From NCBI RefSeq assembly GCF_000421825.1, contig NZ_ATXT01000011.1, forward strand, positions 372,001-436,000: 64,000 bases of DNA, given 5' to 3'. Each line of letters starts with the position of its first letter. Position 1 is the first letter of the stretch. Below the pieces are notes generated by a model that was given only the letters and a program-made list of their open reading frames with translations, did no database searches and had not been told where the DNA came from. Origin of the DNA: Humibacter albus DSM 18994. Lineage in GTDB: Bacteria; Actinomycetota; Actinomycetes; Actinomycetales; Microbacteriaceae. A program made the translations under genes and the position numbers. This document shows, piece after piece, positions 57,465-64,000 of the stretch.

Positions 57465-57525
57465 ATTCTGAAAGAGCGTTGCAGATCTGCATGGGCCGTT
57501 TTATTCTGAAACGGTCTTTCAGAAT
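57465..57525 (+). promoter_or_regulatory. inverted repeat plus half-site, candidate operator of the ArsR-like regulator
   Basis: A perfect inverted repeat ATTCTGAAA / TTTCAGAAT with a 5-nt spacer lies at 57503-57525, and an extra copy of the left arm (ATTCTGAAAG) at 57465-57474. The inverted repeat ends 9 nt before the regulator's ATG, so binding would block its expression and that of the coupled MFS gene. Confidence 0.65.
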
Positions 57526-57534
57526 GGAGTCGGC

Positions 57535-58104
57535 ATGAATGAGCGACGCGTCGTCCTCAGCGATCCTCGTGCCGTGGCGGCGTTGGCGCATCCCGTGCGC
57601 CTCGACCTGCTCGGGCGGCTGATGAACGACGGGCCGGCAACCGCGTCCCAGTGCGCACGAGCTATCGGCGACAACCCGTCGAACTGCAGCTACCATCTGC
57701 GTGTCCTGGCCAAGCTCGGCCTGGTCGAAGACGACCCTTCCTCGGACGGGCGCGAACGGCGCTGGCGCGCGACGATCACCGGGTTCAGCACGGACGTCGA
57801 GGCGGAGGGCTCCGAGGAGCTCTTCGCCGCGTCGGTGCAGTTGGACTACCAGGCCGCGCGAGAGTACCTGCGCCGGCGTGGATCGTTCGCTGCGCAGTGG
57901 CGCGACCGCGACGCCCACGCGCACTACGGGCTCAAGGTGACGCCCGAGGAGCTCGATCTCCTCGCCGAGCGCATCGACGCGCTCGTGCGCCCCTACATCG
58001 CCGCAGTGCGGACCGACGTGCCCGAGAGCGCCGAGACCGTCGATCTGTCGATCCTCGCCCTGCCGCGCCCCTCCGGCCACGACCCGATTGCCGGCCCCGC
58101 ATGA
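57535..58104 (+). CDS. ArsR-like winged helix-turn-helix regulator
   Basis: A 189-residue regulator with an N-terminal HTH of the ArsR/HTH_20 kind: AVAALAHPVRLDLLGRLM near residue 12, ATASQCARAIGDNPSNCSYHLRVLAKLGLV near 35, and a basic wing GRERRWRATI. The C-terminal 100 residues are a helical region without the cysteine metal sites of classic ArsR/SmtB proteins, so a metal is not the obvious signal. It overlaps the MFS transporter start (ATGA, 58101-58104), which is its probable target. A perfect inverted repeat upstream is the likely operator. Confidence 0.87.
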   Translation: MNERRVVLSDPRAVAALAHPVRLDLLGRLMNDGPATASQCARAIGDNPSNCSYHLRVLAKLGLVEDDPSSDGRERRWRATITGFSTDVEAEGSEELFAASVQLDYQAAREYLRRRGSFAAQWRDRDAHAHYGLKVTPEELDLLAERIDALVRPYIAAVRTDVPESAETVDLSILALPRPSGHDPIAGPA

Positions 58105-59381
58105 ACTCCGCCCTGAGCTCCCCGGCGTTCCGGCGTGTGCTCGTGGCCGGTTTCGTGTCCGACAGCGGCGACTGGATGCTGTTCGTCGCCTTGCCTCTCG
58201 TCGTCTACCGGCTCAGCGGATCGGCCCTGGGCACCTCCTTCGCATTCCTGCTCGAGTTGGTTCCCGCTGTGGCGCTCGCTCCGGTCGTCGCCAGGCTCGT
58301 CGCCCGCTTCGACCGACGAAGACTGCTCGTCACCGTGACGCTGGTGCAGGCCGTCGCTGTCGTGCCGCTGCTGGTGGTGCAGAGCGAAGACACGCTCGAC
58401 GTGCTGTACGTCGTGATCGTGGTGCAGGCATCCTGCTCGGCGATCTTCGAGCCGGCGAAGGACTCGTGGATGCCCGACCTCGTCGACCGCGACCGCCTGG
58501 TCAGCGCGAACGCGCTCATCGGACTGGCACAGAACGTAGGCCGGCTCGTGGGCGGCCCGCTCGGCGGAGCACTGCTCGCATTCGGGCAGCTCGAGCTCGT
58601 CGTGGCGGCGGACGCGGCGAGCTTCGTGCTCGCCGCCGTGCTGCTCTGGAGCGCGCCGCGTGATCGTGCCGGTGCCACGGGCACGGCAGCGTCCGAACAC
58701 GGAAACGCAGCCGCGGTGCGGCACGGGGTGCTTCCGGCGCTGCGCCAACGCGGGATGCGTGCCGCGTTCGTCTCGGTCGGGCTCGCGGGTGCGGCTCAGG
58801 GCTTGTTCCTCGTGCTCTTCGTGCTGTTCGTGACCGACACCCTCGGCGGATCGGACGCCGAAGTGGGACTGCTGCGGGGCATCCAGGCGGTCGGGTCGAT
58901 CGCCGCCGGAGCGGCGCTCGGACTGTTCGCGGTGGCGGTGAGACCTCGACGACTGATCGTGGTCGGGGCGCTCGCGTTCGGTGCGATCTCCCTGGCGGTG
59001 TGGAACTTGCCCGTGCTCACGACCACGCTGTGGCCCTATGTCGTGCTGTTCATCCTGGTCGGTGCGCCGGGGGTGCTGCTCTCGACGGGGTACGTCAGCC
59101 TGATCCAGACCACGGCTCCAGACCGCGGTGCCGCGTTCGCGGCGTACGGCCTCGTCGCGGCGGTAGGCCAGGGCGCCGGGCTCGTCACGGCAGGGCTGAT
59201 CCAGCCGGCATCGGGGCTGCTGCCGCTCCTGGAGGCGCAGGGCGTGCTCTATGTGTTCGCCGGTGTCACGATGATGCTCCGGCACCGATCCGCTTCATCG
59301 GACCGGCCAGAGCGGAGCGCAGACAGCCCGACCCGCAGCGCTGCGTTCACTCCTCGTGGAGAAGCGAGCCGCTCTTCGTGA
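58101..59381 (+). CDS. MFS transporter (drug exporter-like)
   Basis: A 426-residue major facilitator with about twelve membrane helices, opening LSSPAFRRVLVAGFVSDSGDWMLFVALPLVVYRL. The inter-helix loop VARLVARFDRRRLLV near residue 70 is the MFS motif A region, and LIGLAQNVGRLVGGPLGGALLAFG near 140 is typical of exporters related to the MFS_3/enterobactin-exporter group. Pairing with a small repressor in one coupled operon suggests efflux of a compound sensed by that repressor; the substrate is unknown. The last 35 bp overlap the end of the convergent DUF1684 gene. Confidence 0.85.
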   Translation: MNSALSSPAFRRVLVAGFVSDSGDWMLFVALPLVVYRLSGSALGTSFAFLLELVPAVALAPVVARLVARFDRRRLLVTVTLVQAVAVVPLLVVQSEDTLDVLYVVIVVQASCSAIFEPAKDSWMPDLVDRDRLVSANALIGLAQNVGRLVGGPLGGALLAFGQLELVVAADAASFVLAAVLLWSAPRDRAGATGTAASEHGNAAAVRHGVLPALRQRGMRAAFVSVGLAGAAQGLFLVLFVLFVTDTLGGSDAEVGLLRGIQAVGSIAAGAALGLFAVAVRPRRLIVVGALAFGAISLAVWNLPVLTTTLWPYVVLFILVGAPGVLLSTGYVSLIQTTAPDRGAAFAAYGLVAAVGQGAGLVTAGLIQPASGLLPLLEAQGVLYVFAGVTMMLRHRSASSDRPERSADSPTRSAAFTPRGEASRSS

Positions 59382-60204
59382 GCACGTTCTTCTCGCCGGC
59401 CTCGATCGGCACGGTGAACCGGTTCTGCCTCGGCGGCATCGGGCAGTTGAAGGCGTAGCTGAACGCGCACGGCGGCAGGATGGCGCGGTTGAAGTCGAGT
59501 GTGATGGAACCGTCGGGGCTCGGGGCGACGAAGAGGAATCGGCCCACAGAGTACGACGAGTTCCCGCTCGTGGCGTCGGAGAACACCAGTTGCAGGGCAC
59601 GACCGGCTTTGAACGCCACCAGGTTGTAGTCCACGCCGTCCTTGCTGAACGTGATCTCACCGGGGATCGCCTTCTCGCGCGACGCCCCCTCGTCCTTCAG
59701 GTGTTCGAACCCGACGGAAAGCCCTTCCACGGGCGTGAACGATGCCCGGATGACCCACTCGGGGTTGTAGTCGAACGTGTCGATCGAGCCGAACTCCCGG
59801 ATGCCCTCGGACTGCGTGTCCCAGACCCGCAGTCCGTACTCGCCGGCCTCGTTGACGATCACGGTTCCGGTCGCGGTGTCGCCGAAGGAGATCGCGCTCG
59901 GGTCGTCGCTGTCTCTGCCGCGCACGATGGCCTCGCCCTCGACGATGCGGCCGTCGATCACGACGGCGTCCTCCGCCGACGCGATCACGCGCAGGCCCTT
60001 CCCCCCGTCGGGGAGGGCGGACCACCGACCCGCTACCGGCCAGACGGCCTGCGGTTCCGCGTCCGTGATCCATTGCGTGTTGACGAGCGCGAGGTTGCCG
60101 TTCGGCTGCACGACGGAGTATTCGCGGCGCGCGTGGAAGTTGGCCAGCAGTTCCGCGGGGTCGGTGGGGGTGCTGGTGTCGGTCGATGCGGCGGTGTCGG
60201 TCAT
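59347..60204 (-). CDS. DUF1684 domain-containing protein
   Basis: A 285-residue DUF1684 protein, widespread in actinobacteria and of unknown function. Family features are a middle strand region with GKGLRVIASAEDAVVIDG and the C-terminal core, which has DATSGNSSYSVGRFLFVAPS near residue 215 and LDFNRAILPPCAFSYAFNCPMPPRQNRFTVPIEAGEK near 238. The two conserved Cys are in PPCAFSYAFNCP. No signal peptide is present. Its 3' end overlaps the MFS gene by 35 bp in the opposite direction. Confidence 0.88.
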   Translation of the reverse strand: MTDTAASTDTSTPTDPAELLANFHARREYSVVQPNGNLALVNTQWITDAEPQAVWPVAGRWSALPDGGKGLRVIASAEDAVVIDGRIVEGEAIVRGRDSDDPSAISFGDTATGTVIVNEAGEYGLRVWDTQSEGIREFGSIDTFDYNPEWVIRASFTPVEGLSVGFEHLKDEGASREKAIPGEITFSKDGVDYNLVAFKAGRALQLVFSDATSGNSSYSVGRFLFVAPSPDGSITLDFNRAILPPCAFSYAFNCPMPPRQNRFTVPIEAGEKNVLTKSGSLLHEE

Positions 60205-60313
60205 GGTTCCATCCTCGTCGGTATCTCGGCGGCCCAGGCGCAGGCCGCCCCGGCGTGACGCGAACTATGCAACCGGCGGTCCTTCGCGATTATTGCCGGC
60301 CTCGGACGTCCGG

Positions 60314-62017
60314 TCACTTGGCGCGATCATAACTGTCCACGACGGCCACGCTGAGCGGGAACGTCACGGGGAAGCTGCCGAAGAGCAGCCGACCTGCCTC
60401 CGTCGCGGAGTCGCGGATCGCGTCGGCGGCACGCTCCGCCACGGACTCCGGTGCGTGCACGACCACCTCGTCGTGCAAGAAGTACACCAGATGAGGGCTC
60501 GAGCCGAACGGTGCCGCGGCGCGCCCGCGCTCGTCGGTGTGAAGGGCGACCAGCCGGTTCCGTAGCGTCGCCATCCAGCACAGTGCCCACTCCGCAGCCG
60601 TGCCCTGCACGACGAAGTTGCGCGTGAATCGCCCCCAGTCTCGTGCCTGCGAGCGGGCGCGGCGTTCGTGCTCGGTCGTGGCGCTCGGCAGCGAGGCCTG
60701 CCGCTGCTCGGCGATCCACTGCTCCGACGGCAAGGGAGAGGTGCGCCCGAGGAGCGTGCTCACCTGCTCGCCGCGCTCCCCCGCCTGCGCGGCGGCCGTG
60801 ACGAGCGCGATCGCACGTGGGAACGCGCGAGTGAGCCGGGGCAAGACGCGGGCGCCGTCACCGGTGGTCCCGCCGTACATCGCCGCGAGCATGCCGACCT
60901 TGGCGTGCTGTCTGCTGTCGACGACACCGGATGCCACCAGGCCGTCATACAGATCGCGTCCTGCACCTGCCTGCGCCATGCTCGCGTCGTGTGCGAGGCC
61001 GGCGAGGATACGCGGTTCCAGCTGGGCGGCATCCGCCACGACGAGCTTCCAGCCCGGATCGGCGACGACGGCCGCACGCACCTGTTTCGGCAGCTGCAGC
61101 GCACCGCCACCGCTCGTGGCCCATCGTCCGGTGACGACCCCGCCCGGAACGTAGTCGGGCCGGAACCGTCCGTCGTGCACCCACGTCGACAGCCAGGTCC
61201 AGCCGTTCGCGGCGTGCAGGCGCGAGAGCTTCTTGTACTCCAGGAGCGCGGGTATGGCCGGATGCTTCACCTCACGCAGCTCCCACGCCCGAGTGCTCGC
61301 GGTGTTGATTCCGGCCCGCCGCAGCGCCTTCACCAGGTCACCGGGCGAGTCCGGATTCAGGCTCGGCGCACCGAGACCGTCCCTGATCTGCGCCACGAGA
61401 TCCTCCATGCGCGCCGGACGGCCGCCGAGAGCGTTGCGGGCACCGAGCGCCTCGGTGAGCAGCCGGTCATGCACGTCTTCCCGCCAAGGGATGCCCGCGT
61501 GCTGCATCTCGGCGGCGGCGAGGGCACCGGCGGACTCCGCCGCGAGCAGGAGCCGCAGGCGAGAGGACGCGACCGGATCGGCGACCGAGGCGATGGCATC
61601 CAGCTGACCCCGCAGCTCCTCCACTTCGTCGGGCTCATTCTGCGGCGCTTCCTCCAAGGCGAAGAGCGCCTGGTCGACGGCGGGAACGTCGAGGACGACC
61701 TTCCAGGCCGGGCCTGCGCCGTGCAGGGCGGTGCCGGAGGTGACAGCGGCACCGCGCACGATGGTGCCGCACAGCGCGAGGTCCACGCAGCGTTCGACAC
61801 GGATGCCGCGGTGCAGCAGCTCCGGATACCACGCCCGCGTGCTGCGCCACGCCCAGCGCGGATGCGTGCGCTCGGCAGCGGCAGCCCACTCCGGCCACTG
61901 AGCGGCCGGCATCCTTCGAACCTCGAGCAGGCTGCCGTCGGCCGACACCGACGAGACCTGAACCGCTTCGCCCGCGCGTTGCAGCACGAGGTATGCAACG
62001 CTCGGGTCCGCAGACAT
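60314..62017 (-). CDS. bifunctional 3'-5' exonuclease/DNA polymerase family protein (PolA-like)
   Basis: A 567-residue family A DNA polymerase homologue typical of actinobacteria, distinct from PolA. The N-terminal 170 residues occupy the exonuclease position but lack obvious acidic metal ligands. The polymerase domain is complete: motif A VADAAQLEPRILAGLAHDA near residue 350, motif B RQHAKVGMLAAMYGGTTG near 390 and motif C YFLHDEVVVH near 515. The TGRWATSGGGALQLPK stretch matches the family. The cellular role is not established; repair is likely. ATG 62017 was chosen, with GAGGAG 12 nt upstream. The longer frame to 62191 contains a palindrome better explained as an operator. Confidence 0.82.
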   Translation of the reverse strand: MSADPSVAYLVLQRAGEAVQVSSVSADGSLLEVRRMPAAQWPEWAAAAERTHPRWAWRSTRAWYPELLHRGIRVERCVDLALCGTIVRGAAVTSGTALHGAGPAWKVVLDVPAVDQALFALEEAPQNEPDEVEELRGQLDAIASVADPVASSRLRLLLAAESAGALAAAEMQHAGIPWREDVHDRLLTEALGARNALGGRPARMEDLVAQIRDGLGAPSLNPDSPGDLVKALRRAGINTASTRAWELREVKHPAIPALLEYKKLSRLHAANGWTWLSTWVHDGRFRPDYVPGGVVTGRWATSGGGALQLPKQVRAAVVADPGWKLVVADAAQLEPRILAGLAHDASMAQAGAGRDLYDGLVASGVVDSRQHAKVGMLAAMYGGTTGDGARVLPRLTRAFPRAIALVTAAAQAGERGEQVSTLLGRTSPLPSEQWIAEQRQASLPSATTEHERRARSQARDWGRFTRNFVVQGTAAEWALCWMATLRNRLVALHTDERGRAAAPFGSSPHLVYFLHDEVVVHAPESVAERAADAIRDSATEAGRLLFGSFPVTFPLSVAVVDSYDRAK

Positions 62018-62074
62018 GCCCGTGACGACTCCTCGTGCAATCGCGCGGCGGGATCCCCGCACCTCGAAACTGTC

Positions 62075-62089
62075 TTCGATACTATCGAA
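62075..62089. promoter_or_regulatory. 15-bp perfect palindrome upstream of the PolA-like gene
   Basis: TTCGATA-C-TATCGAA lies 57 nt before the PolA-like start in the 205-nt divergent region. It resembles a LexA-type TCGA...TCGA dyad, but the core differs from the usual actinobacterial GAAC/GTTC pattern, so the regulator is unassigned. Confidence 0.4.
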
Positions 62090-62207
62090 AAATGTCGGCC
62101 GAGGAGAATCGAGCACCGCGGTGACGTGCACCGACGGACTTCCGTCGGCGACCCGCTGCCTGCGAGATCGCTCAGACGCGGCACGGAACATCCGCTGGAT
62201 GGACCCC

Positions 62208-62213
62208 TAGCAT
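62208..62213 (+). promoter_or_regulatory. candidate -10 box of the CtaG-like gene
   Basis: TAGCAT with a 9-nt spacer to the ATG at 62223, slightly longer than at the other leaderless starts. Confidence 0.35.
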
Positions 62214-62222
62214 TCAATCGAT

Positions 62223-63107
62223 ATGCCGTCGATCGCCACTGCCTTGACCACGTTCCAGGTGGACTGGGTCGCCCTCGTGACCATCGTGGTGCTCGGCACC
62301 GCCTACGTCGCCGGAATCATTGCCGCGAGGCGGAAGGGCACGAGCTGGCCGGCGCTGCCGACACTGGGCTTCTTCGTGCTCGGACTCGGGTCGTATGCGG
62401 CGGTGTCCTTCGGCTTTCTCGGCGCGTTCACCTACGAGCTCCGTTGGGCCGAGATCACCCGGTGGGCGCTTCTGCTCTTCCTCGTGCCCTGGCTGCTCGC
62501 GCTGGGACGTCCCGTGGCGCTGGCGCAGGCGGCCTTGGGCGATCGCGGTCGCGCGCGTCTGGACAGGTTCCTGCAGAGCCGCTTTCTGCGCACGATCGGG
62601 AATGCGATCTTCGAGCCGATCTTCACGATGGTGATCTTCCTGCTCTTCGTCACTCCACTCGCCGCCTGGCTACGGCTGAGTCCCGTTCCGCAGAACATCG
62701 CGACCGTGTTCGTGCCGCTCTTCGGGCTGCTGACCATCGTGCCGATCGCCGAGTCGACCAGGAAGCACCTGAGCCTGTCGCTCATGTTCGAGTTCATGAT
62801 CGCGATGGCGGCGCTCGTCTTCGACGCGATTCCGGGCATCCTGCTGCGATTGCACACTGTCGTGATCGACTCAGTGACGACGATGCAGACCGGAATGCCG
62901 GCCTGGTTCCCGAACCCGCTGCACGACCAGCATCTCGCCGGCGACTTCATCTGGTTCATCGCCGAGATCGCGGACATCCCGATCATCATCATCCTGTTCC
63001 TGCGCTGGGCGAGAACCGACGACAAAGAGGCGAAGGCGATCGACGAGCTCAGCGACGAGGAGATGGAACGGCTGACGCAGGCTCACCTCAACAGCTGGCG
63101 GCGGTAG
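62223..63107 (+). CDS. cytochrome c oxidase assembly protein-like membrane protein (caa3-type CtaG family)
   Basis: A 294-residue polytopic membrane protein with about seven helices. It has the CtaG (caa3_CtaG) architecture. Helices are visible in WVALVTIVVLGTAYVAGII, LGFFVLGLGSYAAV, WALLLFLVPWLLALG and the EPIFTMVIFLLFVTPLAAW region. The family signature near the last helices is NPLHDQHLAGDFIWFIAEIADIP. The charged C-terminus is cytoplasmic. CtaG proteins are linked to copper delivery to cytochrome oxidase, but actinobacterial members are poorly characterised and no oxidase genes are nearby. It is divergent from the PolA-like gene. Confidence 0.78.
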   Translation: MPSIATALTTFQVDWVALVTIVVLGTAYVAGIIAARRKGTSWPALPTLGFFVLGLGSYAAVSFGFLGAFTYELRWAEITRWALLLFLVPWLLALGRPVALAQAALGDRGRARLDRFLQSRFLRTIGNAIFEPIFTMVIFLLFVTPLAAWLRLSPVPQNIATVFVPLFGLLTIVPIAESTRKHLSLSLMFEFMIAMAALVFDAIPGILLRLHTVVIDSVTTMQTGMPAWFPNPLHDQHLAGDFIWFIAEIADIPIIIILFLRWARTDDKEAKAIDELSDEEMERLTQAHLNSWRR

Positions 63108-63152
63108 CGTCGCTCCCCCTGTCGTGAGCAAACGTGGGTGCGGCCCCGCGGC

Positions 63153-64000
63153 TCACGCCAACCCGAGCTGATCCGTGACGAGGCGGCCATCGAGTACGAC
63201 CGATCGGGCCCGGCGTTCATCCCACACCACGGAGAGGTCCTCGAGCGGATTGCCGTCCCACACCACCAGGTCTGCCACCGCCCCGGGAGCCATCAACGGG
63301 AGCTCGGCGTGCGGGCCGCAAAGTTCCCTGTTGGTGTGCATGATCGATCGAAGCGCTCCCAGCGCGCCCATCACCTCGCCCTGCAGTCGGATGCCGACGA
63401 GCTGATCGTCTTCGAGCTCGCCCATCAAGTCGGTGCCGAATCCCACAGGCACTCCCGCTGCCGCTGCGCACTCGATAGCGTGCCGGCCCGCATCGAGCAC
63501 CTCGGCGTTCTTCGCTCGCGACACGTCGGAGAGTCCGATCGCGGTCCCTCGGCGTCGCAGCGAGTCGTACGTGGCCAACGTCGGAACGAGAACCGCGTCG
63601 CGATCGGCCATGAGCCTCGCCGTGGGCGGATCGAGCAGATTTCCGTGCTCGATGCTGTGGACACCGTTCAGCACCGAGTGCGCGATCGCCTCCGACGAGT
63701 ACGCATGCGCGGCAACATAGCTCCCGTGCCGTTCGGCCTCCGCAGCCACCGCGCGGACTTCCTCGGCGCTGAACTGCGGCGCGCGCAGAGGATCGTGTGG
63801 GGAGATGACTCCGCCGGAGGCGAACATCTTGATCGCGTGGGCTCCGCCGCGGAACCGCTCGCGAACCGCCCCGACCAGCGAATCGATGCCGTCGACGACC
63901 TCGACGGTGTGGCCACCGGTCGGCGGTGCGCAGGCATCCAACGGCCCTCTCGGGTCACCGTGACCACCTGTCTGGCTCAGAGCAGCACCTGTGTAGAGGT
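63153..64000 (-). CDS. amidohydrolase family protein (5' end outside window)
   Basis: A metal-dependent hydrolase of the amidohydrolase superfamily, imidazolonepropionase-like subgroup. The frame is open across the window edge, so the N-terminus and the first HxH metal site are missing; 281 residues are visible. SQTGGHGD matches the start of the subgroup's substrate loop. AIKMFASGGVISPHDP has the bridging lysine. AAHAYSSEAIAHSVLNGVHSIEHGN supplies two metal-binding His, and GVPVGFGTDLMGE the catalytic Asp. The C-terminal MAPGAVADLVVWDGNPLEDL is the usual beta-sandwich tail. Relatives include prolidase-like (Xaa-Pro) and xenobiotic hydrolases, so the substrate is open. Confidence 0.85.
   Translation of the reverse strand, partial: LYTGAALSQTGGHGDPRGPLDACAPPTGGHTVEVVDGIDSLVGAVRERFRGGAHAIKMFASGGVISPHDPLRAPQFSAEEVRAVAAEAERHGSYVAAHAYSSEAIAHSVLNGVHSIEHGNLLDPPTARLMADRDAVLVPTLATYDSLRRRGTAIGLSDVSRAKNAEVLDAGRHAIECAAAAGVPVGFGTDLMGELEDDQLVGIRLQGEVMGALGALRSIMHTNRELCGPHAELPLMAPGAVADLVVWDGNPLEDLSVVWDERRARSVVLDGRLVTDQLGLA

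Overview
The window is one G+C-rich actinobacterial chromosome segment, densely packed with housekeeping genes and free of visible mobile elements, prophage, CRISPR arrays or transfer scars. The gene set (SepH, DUF3710/DUF3093/DUF4193/DUF4191/DUF3145 proteins, polyphosphate glucokinase, GlnE with GlnA2, FasR ahead of a FAS-II operon, homodimeric AceE, ParC/ParE beside SigA) and the many start codons placed directly after a TANNNT -10 box point to Micrococcales, most likely Microbacteriaceae. The genus cannot be decided from the sequence.

Layout: 1-4.2 kb holds dUTPase, small actinobacterial DUF proteins, the cell-division protein SepH and a phosphodiesterase. 4.3-9.0 kb holds convergent parC and parE. 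9.5-13.7 kb is a tightly coupled operon of two alanine-racemase-like genes, a GatD-like gene and a MurT-like gene, lying 9 nt downstream of the principal sigma factor gene sigA (13.7-15.0 kb). 15.3-19.1 kb holds an MFS transporter, a PAC2 protein and leucyl aminopeptidase. 19.2-25.6 kb is lipoate and 2-oxoacid dehydrogenase biology (lpdA, sucB, lipB, lipA) interrupted by a membrane pseudokinase. 27-32.9 kb is nitrogen assimilation (glnA behind a four-part GlnR box, glnE, glnA2). 33-36.4 kb holds panB, map, ppgK and the RNase P RNA. 36.4-43.5 kb holds a degenerate zinc-ribbon protein, a NIF3 protein, an NCS1-type permease, thyA-folA and an M23 peptidase. 43.5-47.4 kb is an SDR - GH15 - NDH-2 operon. 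47.6-56 kb holds tRNA-Val, a peroxiredoxin, aceE and fasR-fabD-fabH-acpP-fabF. 56-64 kb holds two apparently self-regulated repressors, a second MFS transporter, a DUF1684 protein, a PolA-like polymerase, a CtaG-like membrane protein and a truncated amidohydrolase.

The most notable system is the 9.5-13.7 kb operon. The two racemase paralogues have lost opposite halves of the alanine-racemase active site: one keeps the PLP lysine but lacks the catalytic tyrosine, the other keeps the tyrosine and the Met-Asp pair but has Asp in place of the lysine. Because the known active site uses Lys from one subunit and Tyr from the other, they look like an obligate heterodimer. The accompanying GatD homologue has lost its nucleophilic Cys and catalytic His, and the MurT homologue lacks the four-Cys zinc ribbon. 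MurT/GatD normally amidates the alpha-carboxyl of D-Glu2 of lipid II. That same carboxyl carries the cross-bridge in the group B peptidoglycan typical of Microbacteriaceae, so this operon is a candidate for making and attaching the bridging amino acid. The residue losses are read directly from sequence; the function is inference.
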